Positions 1 to 8,812 of a DNA stretch of 64,000 bases are shown here, one piece after another; within the stretch, counting starts at the first letter, position 1; the number at the start of each line of letters is the position of its first letter. The notes under the pieces were generated by a model, which was given only the letters and a program-made list of their open reading frames with translations, was not told where the DNA came from and did not search any database. The position numbers and the translations under genes are program-made. Location of the stretch: contig NZ_OCND01000001.1 of assembly GCF_900215535.1 (NCBI RefSeq), forward strand, positions 310,001-374,000, in the 5' to 3' direction. This stretch comes from Pseudoxanthomonas wuyuanensis. Lineage in GTDB: Bacteria; Pseudomonadota; Gammaproteobacteria; Xanthomonadales; Xanthomonadaceae.

Positions 1-589
1 CAATCTGGCGATCGACAGCGCCGTCCAGTTGCTCCATCGGCACCACCTGATGCAGCAGCCCAATCTGGAGCGCCGTCTGCGCATCGAAAATCTCCGCACT
101 GGCAAACCAACGCCGCGCCTGGCGTGCGCCGATGGCGGCGATCACATACGGAGAAATCACCGCCGGCAACAGACCCAGCTTGCTTTCGGTCAGGCCGAAC
201 TTCGCCTCAGGTACGCCGATGGCGATATCGCAGCAGGCCACCAGGCCGACCCCGCCGCCGAACGCCGCGCCGTGTACGCGGACGAGGGTGGGCTTGGGCA
301 GTTCGTCCAGCGTGCGCATCAGGCCGGCCAGGGCCAGCGCGTCCTCTCGGTTTTCCGCCTCGCTGGCCGCGGCCATGCCGCGCATCCAGTTCAGATCGGC
401 GCCGGCCGAGAACGAAGCGCCAGCGCCTTCCAGCACCACCACCCGTACCGAGGCATCGTCCGCGGCCTCCCGTAGCGCCGCCGTCAGGCCGGCGATAAGA
501 GCGGCATCGAAGGCATTGTGCAGTTCCGGCCTGTTCAGCCGCAGACGCAGGACCGCGCCCGATTGTTCCCTGACCAGCGAATCCGTCAT
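1..589 (-). CDS. liuC: Enoyl-CoA hydratase/isomerase, probable methylglutaconyl-CoA hydratase (partial)
   Basis: This reading frame starts at an ATG at 589 and runs off the left edge, so the C-terminus is missing. The translation has crotonase-fold signatures: an oxyanion-hole segment ASFSAGADLNWMRG and the second glycine-rich segment HGAAFGGGVGLVACCD. The D-L-N-W-M-R sequence after SAGA is typical of methylglutaconyl-CoA hydratases of leucine degradation. A methylcrotonyl-CoA carboxylase beta gene (4518-6125) and isovaleryl-CoA dehydrogenase (11712-12869) nearby support that pathway. The family is clear from sequence; the exact substrate is inferred from context. Confidence 0.85.
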   Translation of the reverse strand, partial: MTDSLVREQSGAVLRLRLNRPELHNAFDAALIAGLTAALREAADDASVRVVVLEGAGASFSAGADLNWMRGMAAASEAENREDALALAGLMRTLDELPKPTLVRVHGAAFGGGVGLVACCDIAIGVPEAKFGLTESKLGLLPAVISPYVIAAIGARQARRWFASAEIFDAQTALQIGLLHQVVPMEQLDGAVDRQI

Positions 590-666
590 CCCAAGGCCCC
601 TCCCGTTGAACCGCGCATGATAGCGGCACACTCGGTACTGGCCTGTGTGCGGTGCGGGAATGGTAG

Positions 667-690
667 AATCGAGAATAGTTCGCATTTGAG
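667..690 (+). promoter_or_regulatory. Candidate Fur box upstream of feoA
   Basis: The segment aatcgagaatagttcgcatt (667-686) resembles gammaproteobacterial Fur boxes, which follow a 7-1-7 pattern built on GATAAT-type half sites. It lies 9-32 bases before the feoA start, so it could overlap the promoter. Iron repression through Fur is the usual control of feo operons. The match is imperfect and was judged by eye. Confidence 0.45.
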
Positions 691-698
691 ATTCACCC

Positions 699-947
699 GT
701 GACGCTGAGCGATCTTCCTGGCCGCACACCCGCCATCGTCGAGTCCGTCGAGGACCACGGCCCCAACGACGCCATTGCCCGGCGCCTGCGCGAGCTGGGT
801 TTCGTCAATGGCGAGGAAGTGCAGATCGTGGCCAAGGGCCCGATGGGCGCCGAACCGTTGCTGGTGCAGGTTGGCTTCACCCGTTTCGCGCTGCGCCGTA
901 GCGAAGCGGCGCGCGTGCGGCTGCGCGCCAACGGAGCGTCGGCATGA
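699..947 (+). CDS. feoA: FeoA, ferrous iron transport accessory protein
   Basis: The 82-residue product is a small SH3-like FeoA protein, with the core LRELGFVNGEEVQIVAKGPM followed by a C-terminal RRSEAARVRL strand. FeoA is a cytosolic protein that helps FeoB move ferrous iron across the inner membrane. I chose a GTG start at 699 because it gives the normal family length and no good upstream ATG exists. The stop codon overlaps the feoB start by four bases (ATGA), implying translational coupling. Confidence 0.93.
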   Translation: MTLSDLPGRTPAIVESVEDHGPNDAIARRLRELGFVNGEEVQIVAKGPMGAEPLLVQVGFTRFALRRSEAARVRLRANGASA

Positions 948-2815
948 GCGGGCAACTGCCTTTGCGGTTGGCACTGGTCGGCAACCCCAACTGCGGCAAG
1001 ACCGCGTTGTTCAACCAGCTGACCGGCAGCCGGCAGAAGGTCGCCAACTACGCCGGCGTCACCGTCGAGCGCAAGGAAGGCCGCCTGCACACCGCCGCCG
1101 GCAACAGCTATGCGGTGCTGGATCTGCCTGGCGCCTACAGCCTGCATGCGGCCAGCCTGGATGAGGCCATCACCCGCGATTTCTGTCGCGGTTTCCTGCC
1201 CGGCGAAGCCGCACCGGACGTGCTGGTCTGCGTGGTCGATGCGACCAACCTGCGCCTGCACCTGCGCTTCGTGCTGGAAGTGCGCGAACTGGGCAAGCCG
1301 ATGATCGTGGCCCTGAACATGGCCGACGCCGCGCGCCGCCGCGGTATCGGCATCGACCGCGCCGTGCTGGAAAAGGAACTGGGCGTGCCGGTGGTGGAAA
1401 CCGTTGCGGTCAAGCGCAATGGCGCCCGCTCGCTGATCGAACGGATCGACGAGATGGCCGCGCATCCGCGCGAGCCGCAGGCGACCCTGGGCGGGCAGGC
1501 CGATGTGCAGTCCGACCGCTACCATGAAGAGACCCGCCGTCTGTTGTCGCTGGCGGTGACCATGCCCACCCGCACCGCGAAGGTCGACGATGCGCTGGAT
1601 CGGTGGCTGCTGCATCCGGTATTTGGGCTGGCGGCGCTGGCGGTGGTGATGTTTTTGATCTTCCAGGCGGTGTATGCCTGGGCCACGCCGATGATGGACG
1701 CCATCGACGCCGGTACCGGCGCGTTGGGCGAGTGGGTCGGCGCAACGATGCCGGAAGGTCCGCTCAACAGTCTGCTGGTGGATGGCATCATCGCCGGCCT
1801 GGGCGGAGTGATCATCTTCCTGCCGCAGATCCTGATCCTGTTCGCCTTCATCCTGGCGCTGGAGGAAAGCGGCTACCTGCCGCGGGCGGCGTTCCTGCTG
1901 GACCGGATGATGGCCTCGGCAGGCCTGTCCGGGCGTTCGTTCATCCCGCTGCTGTCCAGCTTCGCCTGCGCCATTCCCGGCATCATGGCCACCCGCAGCA
2001 TCCAGGACCCGCGCGACCGACTGGCGACGATCCTGGTCGCGCCGCTGATGACCTGCTCGGCGCGCTTGCCGGTTTACGCATTGCTGATAGGCGCCTTCAT
2101 TCCGCAGCAGCAGGTCTGGGGCATTTTCAACCTGCAGGGGCTGGTGCTGTTCGGCCTGTACGTGGCCGCCATCGTCAGCGCGCTGGTGGTGTCGTGGGTG
2201 ATGAAGAAATCGCGCCGCGACAAGGGCGAACATGCGCTATTGCTTGAATTGCCTTCCTACCGTCTTCCGCACCCGCGCGATCTGCTGATCGGGCTGTGGG
2301 AACGGGCGATGATCTTCCTCAAGCGCGTCGGCGGCATCATCCTGGCGCTGACCATCCTGTTGTGGTTCCTGTTGTCGTTTCCGGCGGCGCCGGCCGATGC
2401 GGTCGGGCCGGCCATCGACTACAGCTTCGCCGGCCGTATCGGCCATGCGATGGCTGTATTCTTCGCGCCGCTGGGCTTCAACTGGCAGATCTGCATCGCG
2501 CTGATCCCCGGCATGGCCGCGCGCGAAGTGGCGGTGTCGTCGCTGGCCACCGTCTATGCGCTATCGGCCGCCGATGACGAGTCGGCCGCGCAGGCGCTGT
2601 CGCCGCTGATCAGCGACGGCTGGTCGCTGGCCACCGCGCTGTCGCTGCTGGTCTGGTATATCTATGCGCCGATGTGCATTTCCACCCTGGCCACGATCAA
2701 GCGCGAGACCAACTCCTGGCGCAAGATGGGTTTTGCAGCGTTCTACCTGTTTGCGCTGGCCTACCTGGCCTCGCTGCTGACCTACCAGATTGCCGTGGCG
2801 CTGGGGGCGGGCTAG
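944..2815 (+). CDS. feoB: FeoB, ferrous iron transporter GTPase
   Basis: The 623-residue protein has an N-terminal G domain with GNPNCGKT (13-20), DLPG (60-63) and NMAD (125-128). A polytopic membrane part with the two Gate regions and many hydrophobic segments follows. It is shorter than E. coli FeoB (about 770 residues) because the large C-terminal cytoplasmic extension is missing. It imports Fe(II) across the inner membrane together with FeoA. Its TAG stop codon lies inside the CTAG terminus of the inserted repeat at 2812-3108. Confidence 0.96.
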   Translation: MSGQLPLRLALVGNPNCGKTALFNQLTGSRQKVANYAGVTVERKEGRLHTAAGNSYAVLDLPGAYSLHAASLDEAITRDFCRGFLPGEAAPDVLVCVVDATNLRLHLRFVLEVRELGKPMIVALNMADAARRRGIGIDRAVLEKELGVPVVETVAVKRNGARSLIERIDEMAAHPREPQATLGGQADVQSDRYHEETRRLLSLAVTMPTRTAKVDDALDRWLLHPVFGLAALAVVMFLIFQAVYAWATPMMDAIDAGTGALGEWVGATMPEGPLNSLLVDGIIAGLGGVIIFLPQILILFAFILALEESGYLPRAAFLLDRMMASAGLSGRSFIPLLSSFACAIPGIMATRSIQDPRDRLATILVAPLMTCSARLPVYALLIGAFIPQQQVWGIFNLQGLVLFGLYVAAIVSALVVSWVMKKSRRDKGEHALLLELPSYRLPHPRDLLIGLWERAMIFLKRVGGIILALTILLWFLLSFPAAPADAVGPAIDYSFAGRIGHAMAVFFAPLGFNWQICIALIPGMAAREVAVSSLATVYALSAADDESAAQALSPLISDGWSLATALSLLVWYIYAPMCISTLATIKRETNSWRKMGFAAFYLFALAYLASLLTYQIAVALGAG

Positions 2816-3108
2816 GGCCTGTTAACACTATTGGGATGGGTCACGCCGCAACGGAGTGCGTGCGGGACAAGGAAGAATGAGGAAAGTGTATGCCGATACA
2901 TGTCCGAGTGATGACGCCGTACCGCGCGCACTCCGTTGCGGCCCCCGTATCAAGTACGGGGCAGGCTCTCCGGGTTGCTGTCCAGCGGCCGCCAGATGGC
3001 CGCGCGCGGCTTGAACAGGCGGCCAGCCTGTCGCTGCGCCACGCACAGCCACCTGACGACCGCTGGGGCAGCAACGTGACCCATCCCAATAGCGTTAACA
3101 GGCCCTAG
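2812..3108 (+). mobile_element. Short non-autonomous element with terminal inverted repeats, copy 1
   Basis: The element is 297 bp and bounded by near-perfect inverted repeats of about 34 bp that start ctagggcctgttaac; both ends carry CTAG. The interior has further nested palindromes, including one around gcaacggagtgcg (2849-2861). It has no credible gene. A second copy lies in opposite orientation at 60144-60414. This copy has an extra hairpin near 2942-2966 (ccccgtatcaagtacgggg) absent from copy 2. CTAG at both ends fits IS5-group target duplication, so a MITE mobilised by an IS5-like transposase is plausible; that mechanism is inferred. Confidence 0.85.
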
Positions 3109-3359
3109 TGGACACCGGCCTGCTCTTGCAATACCTGGTGATTGCCGCGGCGGTGCTGATCAGCGCCTGGGTAGTCGCCAACAAGCAGTTCCCCGGCGGC
3201 ATGCGCAAGCTGCGCATCGCGCTGGCGCTGAGGCTGCTGCGCGAAGGCCGGGCGGAGTGGCTGCGCGCCATCGGCCGCCGGATTGCGCCACCGGGCCGTG
3301 CAGCCGATGCGGCCTGCGGCGGCTGCAACAATTGCGACCCACCGGCGGCAGGAAGGTAA
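3108..3359 (+). CDS. FeoB-associated Cys-rich small membrane protein
   Basis: The 83-residue product has one N-terminal transmembrane helix (residues 5-23), a basic central stretch and a C-terminal CGGCNNC motif. Small proteins with one membrane span and such a Cys cluster commonly follow feoB in proteobacteria and are thought to assist ferrous iron transport. The start is a GTG at 3108 whose first base is the last base of the inserted element. The element therefore separates this gene from feoB and may have broken co-transcription or supplied new signals. Confidence 0.75.
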   Translation: MDTGLLLQYLVIAAAVLISAWVVANKQFPGGMRKLRIALALRLLREGRAEWLRAIGRRIAPPGRAADAACGGCNNCDPPAAGR

Positions 3360-3377
3360 CCTGACACGGTGGGAGTG

Positions 3378-3395
3378 GTGCCGGCATGCCGGCAC
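3378..3395. terminator. Perfect palindrome between convergent genes
   Basis: The sequence gtgccggcatgccggcac is an 18-bp perfect palindrome between the end of the Cys-rich Feo gene and the convergent zinc-ribbon gene. It has no following T-run, so it is at best a weak terminator or a scattered repeat. Confidence 0.3.
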
Positions 3396-3491
3396 CGGTG
3401 AGTCGCGACGAGGCTTTCCCGCGAAAACGCCATCGCGACTTGACCAGCCATTCGGCTGTTAAAAACCGTCGCTTCTACCATTGAACAGAAG

Positions 3492-3860
3492 CTAATGCCG
3501 GGTGCTGCGCTTGCCGCCCTTGCCGGCGGTGGGATTGACCTCTACGGCCAGGGTGAAGGTGCGCTGTTCGTTGGGCTGCATTGCGCCCACGCCCACGACC
3601 TCGCGCTTGATCTCGTCGCCGCGGTCGTTGCGGATCGACAGCACCACGCAGTATTCCCAGGCGCCGCCGTCGGCCGGGTGGCGGATGCTGCCTTCGACCC
3701 GGAGCGGCGTGATGGTGTTCGACGCAGCCGCACCTGCGTTCGGGTCGAAACGCAGGTGGTGTTTGCAGGCGGGGCAGACGGCCGCGCTTTCCAAGATGGT
3801 GGTCTTGCAGTGCGGACAGGTGCGGGTTGCGCCGGCGGTTCCCGGGCGCGGACTGCTCAT
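3492..3860 (-). CDS. Zinc-ribbon protein of unknown function
   Basis: The 122-residue protein has an N-terminal zinc ribbon with C15, C18, C29 and C32 (CPHC and CPAC knuckles). The following domain is predicted to be mostly beta (VEGSIRHPADGG, YCVVLSIRND) and to lack membrane segments. Its start overlaps the stop of the upstream bactofilin gene by four bases, so the two are almost certainly co-translated. A role linked to the bactofilin scaffold is plausible but not shown. I do not recognise a named family. Confidence 0.7.
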   Translation of the reverse strand: MSSPRPGTAGATRTCPHCKTTILESAAVCPACKHHLRFDPNAGAAASNTITPLRVEGSIRHPADGGAWEYCVVLSIRNDRGDEIKREVVGVGAMQPNEQRTFTLAVEVNPTAGKGGKRSTRH

Positions 3861-4381
3861 GCGGCCGCGCCGGACTCCGTGGCCTTGCCGTTCTTGGCGG
3901 ATTTGCCGTCTTCGTCCCAGCCGAAATCGGCCTGGCCGCGCATCCGCGAACCGGCGGCGACGGTCAGCGAACCGGCCTTGACGTCACCGATGAGCACGCC
4001 GGAGGCCAGCAGTTCGACCCGCGACGCGGATTCGATATTGCCTTCCAGCTCGCCGGCGATGATGACCTTCTTGGCCTTGACGCCGCCGCTGAGCTTGGCG
4101 CCGCTCTCGATGGTCAGATCGCCCTGCACATTGACGTCGCCCTTGAACTTGCCGGCGATGCGGATGTGACCGGTGCCCTCGATCTTGCCTTCGATGGTCA
4201 GATCGGCCGCAATCAGGGATTCCTTGACTTCGCGCTCGGCGGCACGCGTGGCCGGCGGCGTCACCGTCGGGGTGAAGCTGGCGGCGGCGGGGGCGGGCGT
4301 GTCCCGCAGCGCGACGGGTTCGGGGGGCTGTGGCGCCGGAGAATCCTTCTTGGCAGGGCCTTGATCCTTCCAGATAGACAT
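3857..4381 (-). CDS. Bactofilin (polymer-forming cytoskeletal protein)
   Basis: The 174-residue product has a proline-rich N-terminal tail (1-50) and the right-handed beta-helix core of bactofilins (about 55-160). The core is seen as repeated units such as LTIEGKIEGTGHIRIAGKFKG and VIIAGELEGNIESASRVELL. Bactofilins polymerise without nucleotides into membrane-associated scaffolds that position cell-wall or polarity proteins. It is the first gene of a two-gene unit with the zinc-ribbon gene at 3492-3860. Confidence 0.9.
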   Translation of the reverse strand: MSIWKDQGPAKKDSPAPQPPEPVALRDTPAPAAASFTPTVTPPATRAAEREVKESLIAADLTIEGKIEGTGHIRIAGKFKGDVNVQGDLTIESGAKLSGGVKAKKVIIAGELEGNIESASRVELLASGVLIGDVKAGSLTVAAGSRMRGQADFGWDEDGKSAKNGKATESGAAA

Positions 4382-4517
4382 GGGCGGGGGTCTCCAGTCG
4401 AAAAGAATGCCGACTATCGCCCGCTCGGCGTTGTCATGCTGTGATGGGCCTCACCTTACGAAGCTTTGTTGTCCCGGGCGTTTTCCAGTGACCGCTGTCG
4501 CGGTGCGGCTGGTCCGG

Positions 4518-6125
4518 CTACATCCGGAATACGCCAAACCGCGCCGGTTCGATGGGCGCGTTGAGCGAGGCCGAGATGGCCAGCCCCAGCACCCGGCGGG
4601 TGTCGGCCGGATCGATGATGCCGTCGTCCCACAGCCGTGCGGTGGCGTACCAGGGGCTGCCCTGCGACTCGTACTGGTCGCGGATGGGCGCCTTGAACGC
4701 CTCTTCCTCTTCGGCGCTCCAACGGCCGTTCCTGGCCTCGATGCCGTCGCGCCTGACCGTGGCCAGCACGCTGGCGGCCTGTTCGCCGCCCATCACGCTG
4801 ATGCGCGCGTTCGGCCACATCCACAGGAAGCGCGCGCCGTAGGCGCGGCCGCACATGGCGTAGTTGCCGGCGCCGAAGCTGCCGCCGATCACCACCGTGA
4901 ACTTGGGCACCGACGAGCACGCCACCGCGGTGACCATCTTGGCGCCGTCCTTGGCGATGCCGGCGTTCTCGTACTTCTTGCCGACCATGAAGCCGGTGAT
5001 GTTCTGCAAAAACACCAGCGGGATGCCGCGCTGGTTGCACAGTTCGATGAAGTGCGCGCCCTTGAGCGCGCTTTCGGCGAACAGGATGCCGTTGTTGGCG
5101 ACAATGCCCACCGGATAGCCATGGATGTGCGCAAAGCCGGTCACCAGGGTCTTGCCGTAGCGGGCCTTGAATTCGTCGAAGTCCGAGCCGTCGACGATGC
5201 GCGCGATGACCTCGCGGATATCGAAAGGACGGCGCGTGTCCCTGGGGACGATGCCGTACAATTCCTCGGCGGCGTAGCGCGGTTGGCGCGCATCGCGCAC
5301 CGCCAGCGGCAGGGTCTTGCGCCGGTTGAGATTGCCGACCAGATTGCGCGCGATCTGCAGCGCGTGGCGGTCGTCTTCGGCGAAGTGATCGGCCACGCCG
5401 GACACGCTGGTATGCACGTCGGCGCCGCCCAGCGCTTCGGCATCGACGACCTCGCCGGTGGCGGCCTTCACCAGCGGCGGGCCGCCCAGGAAGATCGTGC
5501 CCTGTTCCTTGACGATGACGCTTTCGTCGCACATCGCCGGCACGTAGGCGCCGCCTGCGGTGCAACTACCCATCACCACCGCAATCTGCGGAATATTGTC
5601 CGCACTCAGCCGCGCCTGGTTGTAGAAGATGCGGCCGAAGTGCTCCTTGTCCGGAAACACCTCGTCCTGCAGCGGCAGGAACGCGCCGCCGGAATCGACC
5701 AGGTAGATGCAGGGCAGGCGGTTCTCGCGGGCGATTTCCTGCGCGCGCAGATGCTTTTTGACCGTCATCGGGAAATAGGTGCCGCCCTTGACCGTGGCGT
5801 CGTTGGCCACGATTACCACTTCCAGCCCGTTGACCCGGCCGATGCCCGCAACCATGCCCGCGGCCGGCGCCGCGCCGTCGTACATGTCCTCGGCCGCCAG
5901 CGGCGCGATTTCCAGGAACGGCGAACCGGGGTCGAGCAGGGCGGCGATGCGGTCGCGCGCCAGGAGCTTGCCGCGTTCGGTGTGTTTGCTGCGCGCCTTC
6001 TCGCCGCCGCCATCGGCAGCGCGGGCCAGGCGGCGATCGAGTTCTTCGACCAGTGAACGGTGATAGGCCGAGTTGGCCAGGAAATCCTGCGACCGCGGAT
6101 CGAGCTGGGTAGTCAGAGCGGGCAT
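4518..6125 (-). CDS. liuB: Methylcrotonyl-CoA carboxylase beta subunit
   Basis: The 535-residue carboxyltransferase subunit has the signatures [43 protein letters not shown] and the C-terminal [17 protein letters not shown]. With a biotinylated alpha subunit (not in this window) it carboxylates 3-methylcrotonyl-CoA in leucine breakdown. An upstream in-frame ATG at 6182 exists. I prefer 6125 because homologues begin close to [15 protein letters not shown] and the extra 19 residues look non-coding. The LiuC-like hydratase at 1-589 would act on its product. Confidence 0.92.
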   Translation of the reverse strand: MPALTTQLDPRSQDFLANSAYHRSLVEELDRRLARAADGGGEKARSKHTERGKLLARDRIAALLDPGSPFLEIAPLAAEDMYDGAAPAAGMVAGIGRVNGLEVVIVANDATVKGGTYFPMTVKKHLRAQEIARENRLPCIYLVDSGGAFLPLQDEVFPDKEHFGRIFYNQARLSADNIPQIAVVMGSCTAGGAYVPAMCDESVIVKEQGTIFLGGPPLVKAATGEVVDAEALGGADVHTSVSGVADHFAEDDRHALQIARNLVGNLNRRKTLPLAVRDARQPRYAAEELYGIVPRDTRRPFDIREVIARIVDGSDFDEFKARYGKTLVTGFAHIHGYPVGIVANNGILFAESALKGAHFIELCNQRGIPLVFLQNITGFMVGKKYENAGIAKDGAKMVTAVACSSVPKFTVVIGGSFGAGNYAMCGRAYGARFLWMWPNARISVMGGEQAASVLATVRRDGIEARNGRWSAEEEEAFKAPIRDQYESQGSPWYATARLWDDGIIDPADTRRVLGLAISASLNAPIEPARFGVFRM

Positions 6126-6449
6126 GCGATGAGCCGTAACCGTAAAGGCGGCATCAGAACACAAAGCCAACGGCGGCGCCAAACGCCGGCGGACGATGTC
6201 GCGTCCGGCCAGGCAACGGCTGGAGCGCTACCTGTCGGGTCATCACAGATTCGTCATGGCCAGCCATCCGGCCGTCGAACAGCGCCTCCGGCGCAGGCCG
6301 GGACGACGACGGACGATTCGATTCGGCGTCGACGCCTGGACCGGAATGGTTCCAGCGTGTCATGGACGCTACGTAGGGATCCCGGTATGGCGCAGAAACG
6401 ACAAGGCCCGCTTGCGCGGGCCTTGTCTGCCAGCATGGGAAGCAAGCGA
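6126..6449. other. Intergenic region upstream of liuB
   Basis: This 324-base stretch lies between the liuB start and the 3' end of the first Ala-rich lipoprotein gene. It must hold the liuB promoter, but I could not pick one with confidence. Apart from the terminator at 6401-6426 I see no repeat or gene. Confidence 0.5.
6401..6426 (-). terminator. Rho-independent terminator of the first Ala-rich lipoprotein gene
   Basis: The stem acaaggcccg / cgggccttgt (10 bp) closes a short cttgcg loop. Read on the minus strand, it is followed by cgtttctg and lies 24 bases past the lipoprotein stop codon. Confidence 0.75.
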
Positions 6450-6758
6450 TTACTGCTTGGCTTCTTCGGCCTTGGCTTCTGCTTCTTCAGCGACTTCGGC
6501 AGCCTTGTCGGCGGTGGCCTGGGCCGCATCGGCGGTGGCATCGGCGGCAGCGGCGGTGGCGTCGCTGGCAGCGGCCACGGCGGCGTCGGCGGCTTCGCCA
6601 GCGGCTTCGGCGGTGGCGTCGGCAGCTTCGCTGGCAGCAGCAGCGGCTTCGTCGGCGGCAGCGGCAGCGTCGTTAGCGGCCTGGTCGGCTTCCTGCTTGG
6701 TGCAGGCGCCCAGGGCCAGCACGGCGGCGGCCAGCAGGATGTAGAACTTGGTCTTCAT
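6450..6758 (-). CDS. Alanine-rich lipoprotein A
   Basis: The start at 6758 gives MKTKFYILLAAAVLALGAC, a lipoprotein signal with Cys19 as the lipidation site. The mature part (about 83 residues) is almost wholly Ala, Asp, Glu and Thr in heptad-like order and ends EEAEAKAEEAKQ, so it should form an acidic alpha-helical coiled coil in the periplasm. It is a paralogue of the gene at 6916-7248, with which it shares the EEAKQ ending. Each gene has its own terminator. The function is unknown; a structural Lpp-like spacer role is possible. Confidence 0.8.
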   Translation of the reverse strand: MKTKFYILLAAAVLALGACTKQEADQAANDAAAAADEAAAAASEAADATAEAAGEAADAAVAAASDATAAAADATADAAQATADKAAEVAEEAEAKAEEAKQ

Positions 6759-6849
6759 GGCGTATCCCCTTGATTCGGATGTGGAGGTCGGATTGAGTCG
6801 CTGCCATCGCTGCCACAACTATCAGCGGACGGCGGACTTTCGGATATGG

Positions 6850-6880
6850 AAAAAGCCGCCGAATGATCCGGCGGCTTTTC
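6850..6880 (-). terminator. Strong Rho-independent terminator of the second Ala-rich lipoprotein gene
   Basis: A long stem (aaaagccgccg / cggcggctttt) sits 36 bases after the lipoprotein B stop. Read on the minus strand it has a T-run immediately after the stem, as expected for an intrinsic terminator. Confidence 0.85.
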
Positions 6881-6915
6881 CCAGTTTAGCGTCAACCTTG
6901 GCAGTTGCCAGCAGA

Positions 6916-7248
6916 TTACTGCTTGGCTTCTTCCGCAGCGTCCTTGGCTTCTTCGGCGGTGTCGGCAGCCTGGGAAGCAGCATCGGCAGCGGCGTCGGCA
7001 GCTTCCGCGGTGGTGGCGGCAGCAGCGTCGGCAGCGGCGTCGCTGGCAGCGTCGGCAGCGGTAGCGGCAGCGTCGGCGGATTCCTGTGCAGCGTCGGCCA
7101 CTTCGGTAGCGGCGGCGTCAGCAGCGGCCTGCGCTTCGGTGGCGGCATCGGCAGCGTCGGCAGCGGCGTCGGCAGCCTGGTCCTGGTTCGAGCATGCGGC
7201 CAGAGCGAAACCCAGGGCCAGCGCGATCAGAGCCTTATTGATGGTCAT
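6916..7248 (-). CDS. Alanine-rich lipoprotein B
   Basis: The start at 7248 gives MTINKALIALALGFALAAC, a lipoprotein signal with Cys19. The mature sequence (about 91 residues) is Ala/Asp/Glu-rich in 3-4-residue steps (DAAADAADAATEAQAAADAA) and ends EEAKQ like its neighbour at 6450-6758. An extended helical, probably self-associating, periplasmic protein is expected. Tandem duplication followed by repeat-length drift explains the pair. The function is unknown. Confidence 0.8.
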   Translation of the reverse strand: MTINKALIALALGFALAACSNQDQAADAAADAADAATEAQAAADAAATEVADAAQESADAAATAADAASDAAADAAAATTAEAADAAADAASQAADTAEEAKDAAEEAKQ

Positions 7249-7444
7249 TGTTCGATTCCTCGTCGTTTGAATAGGCAACGCGCTATTGCGCGCCTGCAAC
7301 ATGATGACAAGCCCGTGACGCGTGTCAAGCGGCGACTGGGTCATTTTTGTCAATAGCGCGTTAAGCGGAAAGCGGAAATGGCAATGGTTATACGCAGGTC
7401 CTTGAGCGGCAAGGCTTCGCCAGGCTGACGCGCACCCAAACGGG

Positions 7445-8620
7445 TTACGGCAACTCGATGGCGATGGCCGTCGCTTCGCCGCCGCCGATGCACAACGAGG
7501 CGATACCGCGCTTGCCGCCGCGGGCGCGCAAGGCGTGCAGCAGCGTCACCACCAGACGCGCGCCGGACGCGCCGATGGGATGCCCCAACGCGCAGGCGCC
7601 GCCGTTGACGTTGACCTTGGCGTGCGGAATGCCCAACTGCTTGATGGGCGCCATTGCCACCACCGCGAACGCTTCGTTGATCTCGAACAGATCGACATCA
7701 TCGACGCTCCAGCCTACCTGCTTGAGCAGCTTTTCGATGGCGCCGACCGGTGCAGTGGTGAACCACTCCGGCTCCTGCGACAGCGTGGCATGCCCGACGA
7801 TCCTGGCCAGCGGCTGCAGGCCGCGGCGGGCGGCTTCGTCCGCGCTCATCAGCACGGTGGCGGCGGCGCCATCGGAAATGCTGGACGAACTGGCGGCGGT
7901 GATGGTGCCGTCCTTCTTGAACGCGGCACGCAGCGTCGGAATCTTGGCGATGTCGGATTTGCCGGGCTGCTCGTCGCTGGCGAACTCGACCTCGCCCTTG
8001 CGGGTGCTGACCTTGACCGGAACGATCTCGTCGGCGAAAGCGCCCGACTGCTGCGCGGCCTGTGCGCGCTTTACAGATTCGATGGCGTAAGCGTCCTGGT
8101 CTTCGCGGCTGAAGCCGAACTTCTCGGCGGTGGCTTCGCCGAACACGCCCATCGCCTGGCCATCGTAGGGATTGGTCAGGCCGTCCCAGGCCATGTGGTC
8201 GACGGACTGGAAGTTGCCGTAGCGGTTGCCGGTACGCGAGTTGGGGATCATATGCGGCGCATTGGTCATCGACTCCATGCCGCCGGCCACGACCACCGAT
8301 GCCGAACCGGCCTTGATCAGATCGTGACCCAGCATGATGGCCTTCATGCCCGAGCCGCAGACCTTGTTGATGGTGGTGCAGCCGGTGGCGACCGGCAGGC
8401 CGGCGGCCAGCGAAGCCTGTCGCGCCGGCGCCTGGCCCAGGTTGGCCGGCAGCACGCAGCCCATGATCACTTCGGATACATCGCCGGCGGCAACCCCGGA
8501 TTGGGCCAGTGCCGCGCCGATGGCGGCCGCGCCCAGGGTCGGTGTGGGGACGCCGGTGAACTGGCCCAGGAACGAACCAATGGCGGTGCGCTTGGCGCCG
8601 GCAATGACGATATCGGACAT
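7445..8620 (-). CDS. Acetyl-CoA C-acetyltransferase (thiolase)
   Basis: The 391-residue product is a full-length thiolase. The nucleophile Cys88 sits in NKVCGSGMKAIML, and the C-terminal catalytic residues are His347 (GGACALGHPIGASGA) and Cys377 (SLCIGGGEA). The enzyme either cleaves acetoacetyl-CoA at the end of leucine/fatty-acid breakdown or condenses two acetyl-CoA. The nearby leucine-degradation genes favour the first role. It could be called atoB or phaA; the sequence alone does not decide. Confidence 0.92.
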   Translation of the reverse strand: MSDIVIAGAKRTAIGSFLGQFTGVPTPTLGAAAIGAALAQSGVAAGDVSEVIMGCVLPANLGQAPARQASLAAGLPVATGCTTINKVCGSGMKAIMLGHDLIKAGSASVVVAGGMESMTNAPHMIPNSRTGNRYGNFQSVDHMAWDGLTNPYDGQAMGVFGEATAEKFGFSREDQDAYAIESVKRAQAAQQSGAFADEIVPVKVSTRKGEVEFASDEQPGKSDIAKIPTLRAAFKKDGTITAASSSSISDGAAATVLMSADEAARRGLQPLARIVGHATLSQEPEWFTTAPVGAIEKLLKQVGWSVDDVDLFEINEAFAVVAMAPIKQLGIPHAKVNVNGGACALGHPIGASGARLVVTLLHALRARGGKRGIASLCIGGGEATAIAIELP

Positions 8621-8812
8621 GAAACGGACCTCGATGGTGTAGACCGCCGATTATCCGCCCCCCGTCACGGGGCGGCAAATCGGACTTTCGATACAGGCCG
8701 GCCGGCGAGCCGCTGCGACTGTGCGCTCATGGCCAGTTGTGCGGTTTTCGCGGTAGATTCGGCGGTACCGGGCGGCTGGTCCGGAGGGGCGTTTCACGGA
8801 AGGGGGAAGGCA

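Noticed and set aside
2828-3089. Short open frames inside the first inverted-repeat element
   Set aside because: They lie within palindromic non-coding DNA that recurs at 60.1 kb without conserved frames.
4380-6056. Plus-strand frame opposite liuB
   Set aside because: It is composition-driven with no motif; liuB on the other strand is fully supported.
6450-7248. CRISPR-like or tandem-repeat array
   Set aside because: The repeated appearance comes from Ala-rich coding sequence with a lipoprotein signal; there are no uniform repeats and spacers.
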